Shown piece after piece: positions 33,848 to 41,695 of a stretch of 64,000 nucleotides of DNA. The notes below the pieces were generated by a model that saw only the letters and a list, made by a program, of their open reading frames with translations, made no database searches and was not told the origin of the DNA. The position numbers and the translations under genes were made by a program. How positions within the stretch are numbered: position 1 is the stretch's first letter; each line of letters opens with the position of its first letter. The stretch is from Alphaproteobacteria bacterium (GTDB taxonomy: Bacteria > Pseudomonadota > Alphaproteobacteria > Micropepsales > Micropepsaceae): contig JAFKFG010000014.1 in assembly GCA_017307355.1 (NCBI GenBank), forward strand, positions 1 to 64,000. Reading direction: 5' to 3'.

Positions 33848-34882
33848 TTATTTGGCGGGCGGGTTCACGATGGCGGAAACGGGGACGAGAACAAAGCCCC
33901 GCCTTTCCAGCCCCTTCGCCCAGGCGGCGATTCGCTCGATGGTGATGGGATAGACAAAGGCCGAGCCGATCGCCGTGCCATGTTCCCGGGCCTGGGTTTC
34001 CAGGTTGGAGAGATGCTTGTCGATCTCCAGCGCGGTCTGGATGCCGTCCAGGGTTTCGTCCGCCTTGGCGAAGGGCGCGCCGGAGCGGCCGGCCACCTCG
34101 GCGGCGGCGGACTGGGCCACCGCGCCATTGTCGAAGAAATAAAGTCCCCGGCGGGACAATTGGGTCAGGGTCGGCGAGAGAGCGTCGGCATCGGCCAAAA
34201 AGCGCTGCCCCAGAAGATTGGTCACGCCGGCATAGCCGGTGAAGCGCGACAGCGCCCATTCCAGGCGCTGGCTGTTGGTGTCGCGCTCGATGCCGGATCG
34301 CAATGTGTGCGGCCCCGGATCGCTGTCGGGAAAATCGAACGGCTCCATCGGCACTTGCAGCAGCGCTTCATGGCCCGACTGGCGCGCCTGGGAAACCCAA
34401 TGCTGCACATCACCCGCATAGGGCAGGAAGGCGAAGGTGATGCCGGACGGCAAAGCCAGCGCCGATGCGGTCGCCTTGGCGCTGAGGCCCAGGCCCGACA
34501 CCACGATGGCGATGCGGAATTTGCCGTTCGCGGCGGGCGCGGCATAGGCGGCCATCGGCTTGCGGCCGTCATCGGCGATGCGGGGCAAGGGGCCTTGCGC
34601 GCTGTTTTCGATCAAGGCCGGGTCGGCGATCAAGGCGCGGCCCGCCATCACGATTTTGTCGATAGGCGCTGGCGGCGCGGCGGGCGCAGCCGCGGCTTCA
34701 GGCGCCATCGCCTGTTTGGAAGGAGGCGGCGCGGACAAATCCAGGATCACGCCGGGGCGATGCACCTTGCCCAGGACGGTAATGCCCAAGGCACCCGCCG
34801 TCAGGACGCAAAGCGTGCCCATGCCGGCAAGCGCAAGGGCGCGCGTGGCACGAGCAATGGCAGGGTGGGTCGGAGCCGGCAT
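33848..34882 (-). CDS. Divergent polysaccharide deacetylase family protein (YibQ-like)
   Basis: A 344-residue protein with an N-terminal membrane anchor (ALALAGMGTLCVLTAGALGI), a proline/alanine-rich linker and a divergent polysaccharide deacetylase domain. That domain contains IAIVVSGLGLSAKATASAL, ITFAFLPYAGDVQHWV, EALLQVPMEPFDFPDSDPGP and GLYFFDNGA. In this family the usual metal-binding residues differ from true deacetylases. It lies downstream of ctpA and envC-like genes on the same strand, the common alphaproteobacterial order, and may act with them in cell-wall remodelling. Confidence 0.88.
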   Translation of the reverse strand: MPAPTHPAIARATRALALAGMGTLCVLTAGALGITVLGKVHRPGVILDLSAPPPSKQAMAPEAAAAPAAPPAPIDKIVMAGRALIADPALIENSAQGPLPRIADDGRKPMAAYAAPAANGKFRIAIVVSGLGLSAKATASALALPSGITFAFLPYAGDVQHWVSQARQSGHEALLQVPMEPFDFPDSDPGPHTLRSGIERDTNSQRLEWALSRFTGYAGVTNLLGQRFLADADALSPTLTQLSRRGLYFFDNGAVAQSAAAEVAGRSGAPFAKADETLDGIQTALEIDKHLSNLETQAREHGTAIGSAFVYPITIERIAAWAKGLERRGFVLVPVSAIVNPPAK

Positions 34883-34907
34883 AAGGTCCGGATTAGGCCC
34901 GGTATAT

Positions 34908-34924
34908 GGTTATTACGGGGTTAA
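34908..34924 (-). promoter_or_regulatory. CtrA-like box upstream of the deacetylase-like gene
   Basis: Minus-strand TTAA-N7-ATAACC, one mismatch from the CtrA consensus, centred about 34 bases before the ATG at 34882. Confidence 0.45.
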
Positions 34925-34961
34925 TCTCAGTTATCGGGGCGATATCACGGCTTGCCCCGGC

Positions 34962-35040
34962 TTTCTTCCCCCGCGCGGCAAAGCCGCTGGCGGGGAAGAT
35001 GTCTGCTAGGCCGCTTGCGGCCGTGGCAGACAGATGGGGG
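34962..35040 (-). repeat. Palindromic intergenic element, A unit
   Basis: 79 bases in the space between ctpA and the deacetylase-like gene; read on the minus strand it starts CCCCCATCTGTCTGCC five bases after the ctpA stop and ends GGGGGAAGAAA. Confidence 0.87.
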
Positions 35041-35045
35041 CAGAA

Positions 35046-36347
35046 TTAATCAGCCTTCGCCGGCTTGCTGGCGGAGGCGACGGTCATTTTCCCGTGCAGC
35101 AGGTCCAGGGCATAGGACAGCTGGAAATCGTCATACTTCTTGCCGGGCGCGGGTTGAACCACCGGGGCATTGATCTTTTTGGCCGCGGGGTCGCCCACCA
35201 GATGGCCGGGCAGGTCGGCTTCGGACGGCCGCGCGATCTTGGGAATGTTGGTTTCGTTGCCCTGCGCCACGGCGATATCGGGAATGATGCCCTGGGCCTG
35301 AATCGAATGACCCGACGGGGTGTAATAGCGCGCCGTGGTGAGACGCAGCGCGCCGCCGCCCTCGCCGAGCGGAATGATGGTCTGCACCGAACCTTTGCCG
35401 AAGCTGGTCATGCCCACGACGGTGGCGCGCTTGTGATCCTGCAGGGCGCCGGACACGATTTCCGACGCCGAAGCCGTGCCCGCATTGATCAAAATCACGA
35501 TGGGCTTGCCGTCGGCGATGTCGCCGCCCTTGGCGTCATAGCGTTGCGTATCCTCGGGATGGCGACCGCGGGTGGAGACGATCTCGCCGCCGGTGAGGAA
35601 ATCGTCGGACACTTGAATCGCCTGGTCCAGCAATCCGCCCGGATTGTTGCGCAGGTCGATCACATAGCCCTTGATGCCGGGGCCGATCTGCTTCTTCAGA
35701 TCGCGCACCGCCTTTTCCAGGCCCGAGGCGGTCTGTTCGTTGAAGCCCGGCAGGCGGATGTAACCGATATCGCCTTCCTTGCGCCAAGTATCGGCATCCA
35801 CCTGCACCACCGCGCGCTGCAAGGTGACGTCGAACGGCTTCTTCTCGCCTTCGCGCAGAATGGTGAGCGTGACCTTGGAGCCTTCGGGCCCGCGCATCTT
35901 GTCGATGGCTTCGTTGAGCGGCTGGCCCGCGATGGAGGCGCCGTCGATGCCGGCAATGCGGTCGCCGGACTTGATCCCGGCCTTGGCGGCGGGCGTGCCG
36001 TCGATGGGCGAAATCACTTTGATCAGGCCGTCTTCCTGCGTCACCTCGATGCCGACGCCGCCGAACTGGCCCTTGGTGGTGATCTGCATGTCGTTATAGG
36101 ACTTGGCGTCCATATAGCTGGAATGCGGATCGAGATTGGACACCATGCCCTGGATGGCGGCGTTGACCAGCTCGCTGTCCTGCACCGGGCGCACATAATT
36201 GGCGCGCACGCGTTCGAAGGCATCGGAGAAAAGATCGAGCTGGCGATACGGCCCCGAGTCCTGGGCGCCCTGCGCCTGCGGCAAGAGGCTCAGCGCCAGG
36301 GCAAAACCGGCAACCCCGCCCAACGCCACCAAAGCAACTTTCTTCAT
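35046..36347 (-). CDS. ctpA: Carboxy-terminal processing protease CtpA (S41)
   Basis: A 433-residue periplasmic serine protease. It has a signal peptide (MKKVALVALGGVAGFALALS), an N-terminal helical part (DAFERVRANYVRPV, SNLDPHSSYMDAK) and a PDZ domain (GGVGIEVTQEDGLIKVISPI). The catalytic core holds the serine in GTASASEIV and the lysine in SFGKGSVQT. CtpA trims tails of envelope proteins and regulates peptidoglycan hydrolases. The ATG at 36347 is chosen because it starts the signal peptide and overlaps the envC-like gene by four bases. Confidence 0.94.
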   Translation of the reverse strand: MKKVALVALGGVAGFALALSLLPQAQGAQDSGPYRQLDLFSDAFERVRANYVRPVQDSELVNAAIQGMVSNLDPHSSYMDAKSYNDMQITTKGQFGGVGIEVTQEDGLIKVISPIDGTPAAKAGIKSGDRIAGIDGASIAGQPLNEAIDKMRGPEGSKVTLTILREGEKKPFDVTLQRAVVQVDADTWRKEGDIGYIRLPGFNEQTASGLEKAVRDLKKQIGPGIKGYVIDLRNNPGGLLDQAIQVSDDFLTGGEIVSTRGRHPEDTQRYDAKGGDIADGKPIVILINAGTASASEIVSGALQDHKRATVVGMTSFGKGSVQTIIPLGEGGGALRLTTARYYTPSGHSIQAQGIIPDIAVAQGNETNIPKIARPSEADLPGHLVGDPAAKKINAPVVQPAPGKKYDDFQLSYALDLLHGKMTVASASKPAKAD

Positions 36348-37672
36348 GATCCTTTTGCCTTCCGCAAATCCGGGCTGAGCCATGGCCTGGGACTCAGTCC
36401 ATGGCCGTTCTGACGCAATTCAAAATAAAGCCGTTCCGTCGGCGAACCGCTTTCTGCCGGCATGTTGCCGACGGGTTCGCCCGCCAGCACCTCGTCATTC
36501 GGCCGCACGGTGACACGCCCGAGTCCGGCCAGCACCAGATCGTAGCCAGTGGTTATCTCCAGGATCAAGACCTGTCCCGACTTATGGTAAGGGCCGGCGA
36601 ACAGCACCCGGCCGTCGGACGGGGCGATCACCTGGGCGCTGTCGCGAGTGACATAGGTAAGTCCCGGATTCCGGTTATTTTCTTTCAGATCGGCACTGGC
36701 GGCGGCGATGGTTCCCACCACGGGCGGCAATAATGAACCTTTGGACAGAGGGCCCATGGAGCCGGAATTGGACGCAGTGACGATGGTGATGGCCTCGTCA
36801 TTGCCGCTGCCGCCACGCTTGAGCGCCGCCACCCGGTTCGCCAGGGCCTGAAAATCGGCCGCCTTGGCCGCGATCTCCGCCAGCTTGGAGCGGAGCGTGT
36901 CGTATTCGCTGCCCGCGACCTCGGCCTCGGCCTCTTTCTGGGTGGTGAGGGCTTCCAGATCGCCCCGCGCCGAAGTGAGCTGGGTGGCGGTGGTGGAGGC
37001 TTCGGCGCGCCGCTTGACCAGCGCGACGCGCGTCGCTTTCAGCGCGGTGATGCGGCGGGCCAGCCGGGCGGCTTCGGCATAGACCGGCGGCAGGCTGGCG
37101 CCCACCAGCATCGCGCCCCGCGCCGCCGCCAGGGCATCGTCGGGCCGAACCGCCAGGGCGGGCGGCATGTCGTGCTGCAGCCGTTCCAGGATCGCCAGCA
37201 GCTTGGTCACGGAAATCCGGTCGCGCTGAAAGCCCGCCGTCAATTCGGCATTCTGCTTTTCCAGCCGGTCGATTTCCTCGTCCAGATAAACGGTTTCCTG
37301 CTCCAGGCTTTCGATCTTGGCCGCGGTGGCGATCAGGCGCTGGCGCAGGGTCTTGGCTTCGGCGGAAAGCTGGTCGCTTTTCTGCTTGGCGTCATCGACC
37401 GCGGGCTTGTCATGGGCGATCTCGGCCTTGAGAGAACCCAGCTGTTCGGCGCTGGACGGCAAATTGCCCAGGGATTTGCTGGGCACCGCCTTGGAGAGAT
37501 CGAGTGGAATGTCCGGCGCGGGCCGGGCATCCGCCTTCAAGGCGGGCCGGGGACGCGGAACAACGGGCACGGTCACGCTTTTTGCGGGCGCGGTCTTTGC
37601 CGGCGGATCGGCCGCCAGCGCGGGCGGCGCCAAAGCCGCCATCGCCAACGCAAAGAGAAGCCCGCCGCGCAA
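36344..37672 (-). CDS. EnvC/NlpD-like murein hydrolase activator (degenerate M23)
   Basis: A 442-residue periplasmic protein with a signal peptide (MRGGLLFALAMAALAPPALA). Two coiled-coil segments follow (around KQKSDQLSAEAKTLRQRLIA and LTTQKEAEAEVAGSEYDTL), then a C-terminal LytM/M23 fold (SDGRVLFAGPYHKSGQVLIL, RLYFELRQNGHGLSP). The metal ligands of active M23 peptidases are missing: HxxxD is absent and HxH reads LAG, which is the hallmark of EnvC-type amidase activators. The start is TTG at 37672, only two bases after the gpmI stop. With ctpA it forms a division/cell-wall unit. Confidence 0.88.
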   Translation of the reverse strand: MRGGLLFALAMAALAPPALAADPPAKTAPAKSVTVPVVPRPRPALKADARPAPDIPLDLSKAVPSKSLGNLPSSAEQLGSLKAEIAHDKPAVDDAKQKSDQLSAEAKTLRQRLIATAAKIESLEQETVYLDEEIDRLEKQNAELTAGFQRDRISVTKLLAILERLQHDMPPALAVRPDDALAAARGAMLVGASLPPVYAEAARLARRITALKATRVALVKRRAEASTTATQLTSARGDLEALTTQKEAEAEVAGSEYDTLRSKLAEIAAKAADFQALANRVAALKRGGSGNDEAITIVTASNSGSMGPLSKGSLLPPVVGTIAAASADLKENNRNPGLTYVTRDSAQVIAPSDGRVLFAGPYHKSGQVLILEITTGYDLVLAGLGRVTVRPNDEVLAGEPVGNMPAESGSPTERLYFELRQNGHGLSPRPWLSPDLRKAKGS

Positions 37673-37674
37673 TC

Positions 37675-39207
37675 CTAGCCTTTCTTCAGCAGCGAATGGC
37701 CCGTCATGGGCGAAGGCTGCTTCAAGCCCATCAGCGCCAGCATGGTGGGCGCGACATCGCAGAGGCGCCCATTTTCCAGCTGCACGCCCTTGGGCGCATT
37801 GACCGCCACGATGGGAACATCGAACAGCGTATGCGCGGTGTGCGGCTCGCCGGTCACCGGATCCTTCATCAGTTCGACATTACCATGATCCGCGGTCAGC
37901 AGCATGACGCCGCCCGCTTTTTCGATGGTGGCGCGCAAGCGGCCCAGACAGATATCGATCGTATCCACCGCTTCCACCGCCGCCTTCATGATGCCGGTAT
38001 GGCCGACCATGTCGGGATTGGCGTAATTGGCCACGATCAGATCGTATTTGCCGCTGGCGATGGCCTCTTCCAGCTTGTCCGTCACCTGATAGGCGCTCAT
38101 CTCCGGCTTGTGGTCATAAGTCGCGACCTTGGGGCTGGGCACCAGGATGCGATCTTCGCCGGCGAAAGGTTCCTCGCGCCCGCCATTCAGGAAGAAAGTG
38201 ACATGGGCGTATTTCTCGGTCTCGGCGATGCGCAGCTGCTTGAGGCCATGCTCGGCCATCACTTCGCCCAAGGTTTCGCGCACATCTTCCGGCGGGAACA
38301 CCGCCGCCATCAGCGCGGCCAGTTCCTCGGAATATTCCGTCAGGCCGGCGGCGGCACTGAATTTGATCGCACGATTGCGTTCGAACCCCTGGAAGCCCGG
38401 ATCGAGCAAGGCCAGTGAAATTTCCCGCGCCCGGTCGGCGCGGAAATTGGCGAACAGCAGCGCATCGCCGTCGCCCATGCCGGCATAGTCGCCCAGCACA
38501 GCGGGAATGACGAATTCGTCGGTGACATTCTCCGCGTAGGACGCATCCAGCGCGGCATAGATGTCGGTGTGGCGGGGCGCCGATGCGTCCATCATCGCGT
38601 CATAGGCTTTCCGCACCCGGTCCCAGCGCTTGTCGCGGTCCATGGCGTAATAGCGGCCCGACACCGTCGCCATCCGCACGCCCGGGGTGCCGTCGATGTC
38701 GCCCAGGAATTTTTCCACAAAGCCCCGCGCGCTTTTGGGGGGCGTGTCGCGTCCGTCCAGAAAGGCATGCACGAATACCGGCAGATGCGCATCGGCCAGC
38801 ACCTTGACCAGCGCCGCCATGTGATCCTGGTGCGAATGCACGCCGCCGGGCGACAACAGGCCCATCAGATGCACGGCGCCTTTGCTGGCCTGCACTTTGG
38901 CGATCAGCGCGCGCAGCGCGGGCTTGGCGCCCAAGGAACCGTCTTCGATGGCCACATCGATGCGGGGCAGATCCTGCGACACCACCCGGCCCGAGCCGAT
39001 ATTCATGTGCCCGACTTCGGAATTGCCCATCTGGCCCTGGGGCAATCCCACCGCCCGGCCCGAGGTCTGCAGCAAGGCATGCGGGCTGTCGTCCAGCATG
39101 CGCGTGTAGTTGGGGGTCACCCCGGCGGCGATGGCGTTGTCCTGTTTGTCGGTGCGCCAGCCCCAGCCATCGAGGATGCAAAGCAAGGCAGGACGGGGGG
39201 CGGACAT
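37675..39207 (-). CDS. gpmI: 2,3-bisphosphoglycerate-independent phosphoglycerate mutase
   Basis: A 510-residue alkaline-phosphatase-superfamily enzyme that interconverts 3- and 2-phosphoglycerate in glycolysis. The phosphoserine is Ser63 in MGNSEVGHMNIGSGR; other signatures are LLCILDGWGWR, GGVHSHQDH, DGRDTPPKSA, NFRADRARE, NYANPDMVGHTG and LLTADHGNVE. The ATG at 39207 follows AAGGGAGAG, which excludes the longer frame. It is the first gene of gpmI-envC-ctpA. Confidence 0.96.
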   Translation of the reverse strand: MSAPRPALLCILDGWGWRTDKQDNAIAAGVTPNYTRMLDDSPHALLQTSGRAVGLPQGQMGNSEVGHMNIGSGRVVSQDLPRIDVAIEDGSLGAKPALRALIAKVQASKGAVHLMGLLSPGGVHSHQDHMAALVKVLADAHLPVFVHAFLDGRDTPPKSARGFVEKFLGDIDGTPGVRMATVSGRYYAMDRDKRWDRVRKAYDAMMDASAPRHTDIYAALDASYAENVTDEFVIPAVLGDYAGMGDGDALLFANFRADRAREISLALLDPGFQGFERNRAIKFSAAAGLTEYSEELAALMAAVFPPEDVRETLGEVMAEHGLKQLRIAETEKYAHVTFFLNGGREEPFAGEDRILVPSPKVATYDHKPEMSAYQVTDKLEEAIASGKYDLIVANYANPDMVGHTGIMKAAVEAVDTIDICLGRLRATIEKAGGVMLLTADHGNVELMKDPVTGEPHTAHTLFDVPIVAVNAPKGVQLENGRLCDVAPTMLALMGLKQPSPMTGHSLLKKG

Positions 39208-39512
39208 ACAAAAACTCTCCCTTGTGGCGGTGACCGAACATAGGAATGCCCCCACCCCCTGTCCATGCTGCAGCCCCGCTCCTTAAAGGGGGAAAATCAT
39301 CCGGCGGCACAGGGCCTTGGCGGCGCCCGCCGAGGGCCCAGCGGGCGCATTTTCGAGCAGCCGGGACAGGCCCACCGGGTCGCCCGGCAAACCCCGCCAT
39401 CCCCGGGCGCCAAGGCCGGGATCAACCCGGCAAAAGCTGCCGCCAGCGGACCGAACGTCGTTCGGCTCATATGTAACATATTGAATATAATAAGAGTTTT
39501 CGAGAGCACGCC

Positions 39513-39528
39513 CGGCACGAAACTGGCA
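39513..39528 (+). promoter_or_regulatory. Probable sigma-54 promoter of flgI
   Basis: CGGCAC-GAAAC-TGGCA keeps GG-N10-GC but has TGGC where TTGC is usual. The predicted transcript start is near 39540, 25 bases before the flgI ATG. Confidence 0.5.
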
Positions 39529-39564
39529 AGGCTGCCCGCGAGAAATCAGGCAGAAGCCGAGTTC

Positions 39565-40695
39565 ATGCGCAGCGCACCCCTTTATATCCGTCTTGCCGCC
39601 GTCCTGGCCGGCGCCGCCCTTCTGGCCGCGCCCCTTCCCGTCATGGCCTTTTCGCGGGTCAAGGACCTGATCGAAGTCCAGGGCATCCGGGACAATATGC
39701 TGGTGGGCTATGGCCTGGTGGTCGGCCTCAACGGCACCGGCGACTCGCTCAAGAACGCGCCGTTCACCCAGCAATCCATCCAGACCATGCTGGAGCGGCT
39801 GGGGGTGAACACCCGCGGCCAGACCATGCAGACCAAGAATGTCGCCGCGGTGATGGTGACCGCCAATCTTCCCGCCTTCGCCGGCGCCGGTTCGCGCATC
39901 GATGTGAGCGTGAGCGCCATGGGCGACGCCAAGAATCTTCAGGGCGGCACCTTGCTGGTGACGCCGTTGTTCGGCGCCGACGGCCAGACCTATGCGGTGG
40001 GCCAAGGCCCCGTCGCGGTGGGCGGCTTCTCCGCCCAGGGCGACGCCGCCAGCGTGACGCGCGGCGTGCCCACAGCCGGGCGCATTTCCAACGGCGCCAT
40101 CGTCGAACGGGAGACCGGCTTCCATCTCGCGGGCATGGATAATCTGAAACTGTCCCTGCACAATCCCGATCTCACCACCGCCAGCCGTATCGCCCAGGCC
40201 GTGAACACCTATCTGGGCGGCAGCATGGCGGTCGCGTCGGATCCCTCGAACATCCAGTTGAAAGTGCCCGCCAATTATCCCGGCGGAGTGATGGGCCTTC
40301 TCACCGACATCGAGCAGGTCAAGGTCGATCCGGATCAGCCCGCCAAGGTGATCATCGACCAGACCTCGGGCGTGATCGTGATGGGCGCGGATGTTCGCAT
40401 CTCCACCGTGGCGATCGCCCAGGGCAATCTCACCATCCGCGTCAACGAAACGCCGCAGGTGAGCCAGCCTTCGCCCTTCTCCAACACCGGCACCACCCAG
40501 GTCGTGCCGCGCACCTCGATCCAGATCGACGACGAGAAAGGCAACAAGATGGCCGTGCTCAACCAGGGCGTCTCCCTGCAAAGCATGGTGGATGGGCTCA
40601 ACGCGCTGGGCGTGGGTCCGCGCGACATCATCTCGATCCTGCAGGCGATCAAGGCGGCGGGCGCGCTCCAGGCCGACATTCAGGTGATCGGCTGA
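39565..40695 (+). CDS. flgI: Flagellar P-ring protein FlgI
   Basis: A 376-residue periplasmic P-ring protein. It has a signal peptide (LAAVLAGAALLAAPLPVMA), then SRVKDLIEVQGIRDNMLVGY, GLVVGLNGTGDSLKNAPFT and the C-terminal LVDGLNALGVGPRDII-type motif (here MVDGLNALGVGPRDIISIL). Length and motif order are normal. The ATG at 39565 gives the signal peptide. Its stop overlaps the flgJ start by one base. Confidence 0.96.
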   Translation: MRSAPLYIRLAAVLAGAALLAAPLPVMAFSRVKDLIEVQGIRDNMLVGYGLVVGLNGTGDSLKNAPFTQQSIQTMLERLGVNTRGQTMQTKNVAAVMVTANLPAFAGAGSRIDVSVSAMGDAKNLQGGTLLVTPLFGADGQTYAVGQGPVAVGGFSAQGDAASVTRGVPTAGRISNGAIVERETGFHLAGMDNLKLSLHNPDLTTASRIAQAVNTYLGGSMAVASDPSNIQLKVPANYPGGVMGLLTDIEQVKVDPDQPAKVIIDQTSGVIVMGADVRISTVAIAQGNLTIRVNETPQVSQPSPFSNTGTTQVVPRTSIQIDDEKGNKMAVLNQGVSLQSMVDGLNALGVGPRDIISILQAIKAAGALQADIQVIG

Positions 40696-41018
40696 TGAAC
40701 GCGACCCTGCAGACCGCGATGCTGGCGACCCAGCCCGCATCGATCAAGATACCGGCCGCGACCAGCAATGCGGCGGCCGCCGGCAAGTCGGCCAAGGAAT
40801 TCGAAAGCGTGTTCATCTCGCAATTCCTGGGTTCGATGTTCCAGGGCATTCCCACCGACGGCCCCTTCGGCGGCGGCCAGGGCGAGGAAATGTTTCGCTC
40901 CCTGATGGTCAATGAATATGCCAAGTCGGTGGAAAATCGCGGCGGCTTCGGCCTCGCCAGCGCCGTCACCCGTCAGTTGCTGCGCCACCAGGAAGCCCCG
41001 CAAGCGAGCATCCAATGA
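40695..41018 (+). CDS. flgJ: Rod-binding protein FlgJ (N-terminal domain only)
   Basis: A 107-residue protein corresponding to the rod-binding domain of FlgJ, with SAKEFESVFISQFLGSMFQG and the ENRGGFGLASAVTRQLL end. The muramidase domain of enteric FlgJ is absent, which is usual in alphaproteobacteria. It is coupled to flgI (TGATG) and overlaps the next gene by four bases. Confidence 0.9.
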   Translation: MNATLQTAMLATQPASIKIPAATSNAAAAGKSAKEFESVFISQFLGSMFQGIPTDGPFGGGQGEEMFRSLMVNEYAKSVENRGGFGLASAVTRQLLRHQEAPQASIQ

Positions 41019-41449
41019 GCGAGACCAGACTGGAAGACCAGCCCCGCATCGAACGCCTGATCGCGCTGGCCGAACGGCTGGTGGATGCGCTGGAAGCCGA
41101 CATTGCCGCGCTGAAGGCGGGCAAGCCCGCCGAAATGCGCAGCGCCGATCCGGAAATCCAGAAACTGTCCGCGATCTATGGACGCGAAGCCCAGAATTTC
41201 GACATCCGCATCGCCAAGGCGGCCCCGCCGTCCTTGCGCGAACGCTTCCTGCTGATCACCGCCAAATTCCGCGACGTGCTGCAGCTGCATGCCCGCATGC
41301 TGGCGCGGGTCAAGAACGCGTCCGAAGGCATGATCCAGGCGATCGCCCGCGAAGTCGATCGCATGAACATGCCGACGCGGACGTATGGGCCCCAGTCCGG
41401 GTATAAAGCCCAGCCTTCGGGGGCCATGGTGTTTAACCGGGTGGTTTAA
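41015..41449 (+). CDS. FlgN-like flagellar export chaperone (FlbY-type)
   Basis: A 144-residue helical protein. Two long helices (RIERLIALAERLVDALEADI and RERFLLITAKFRDVLQLHAR) fit a FlgN-type chaperone for hook-associated proteins. The C-terminus has YGPQSGYKAQPSGAMVFNR, reminiscent of chaperones of this group. The gene follows flgI-flgJ, the position of the Caulobacter basal-body gene flbY as I recall it. There is no catalytic motif. The call rests on context and helical pattern. Confidence 0.6.
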   Translation: MSETRLEDQPRIERLIALAERLVDALEADIAALKAGKPAEMRSADPEIQKLSAIYGREAQNFDIRIAKAAPPSLRERFLLITAKFRDVLQLHARMLARVKNASEGMIQAIAREVDRMNMPTRTYGPQSGYKAQPSGAMVFNRVV

Positions 41450-41453
41450 TTTT

Positions 41454-41695
41454 CCCCCATCTGTCCGGCACGCGGGCAAGCCCGCTACCGGACATCTTCC
41501 CCCGTCAGTGCGCTTCGCGCACACGGGGGAAGAAATTCCTAGCCAAGACGATCTAGCGCTTGTTGAAGCCTGCTTAGGCCCGCCTCCCCTGCGCGCGCGT
41601 TAGCGCGCTGACGGGGGAGGTGGACGTAGCAGCGCTTATTTCACGCGAGCGCGAGCTCGCGTGAAAAAGTAAGCTGCGAAGGCCGGAGGGGGAAA
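41454..41695 (+). repeat. Composite palindromic element (A-linker-B) filling a convergent gap
   Basis: A unit 41454-41535, linker around AGCCAAGACGATCTAGCGC, then B unit ending AAGGCCGGAGGGGGAAA. It spans from five bases after the FlgN-like stop to the base before the stop of the opposing gene at 41696. The B unit contains an extra 12-bp hairpin TTTCACGCGAGC/GCTCGCGTGAAA at about 41638-41665. Confidence 0.9.
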
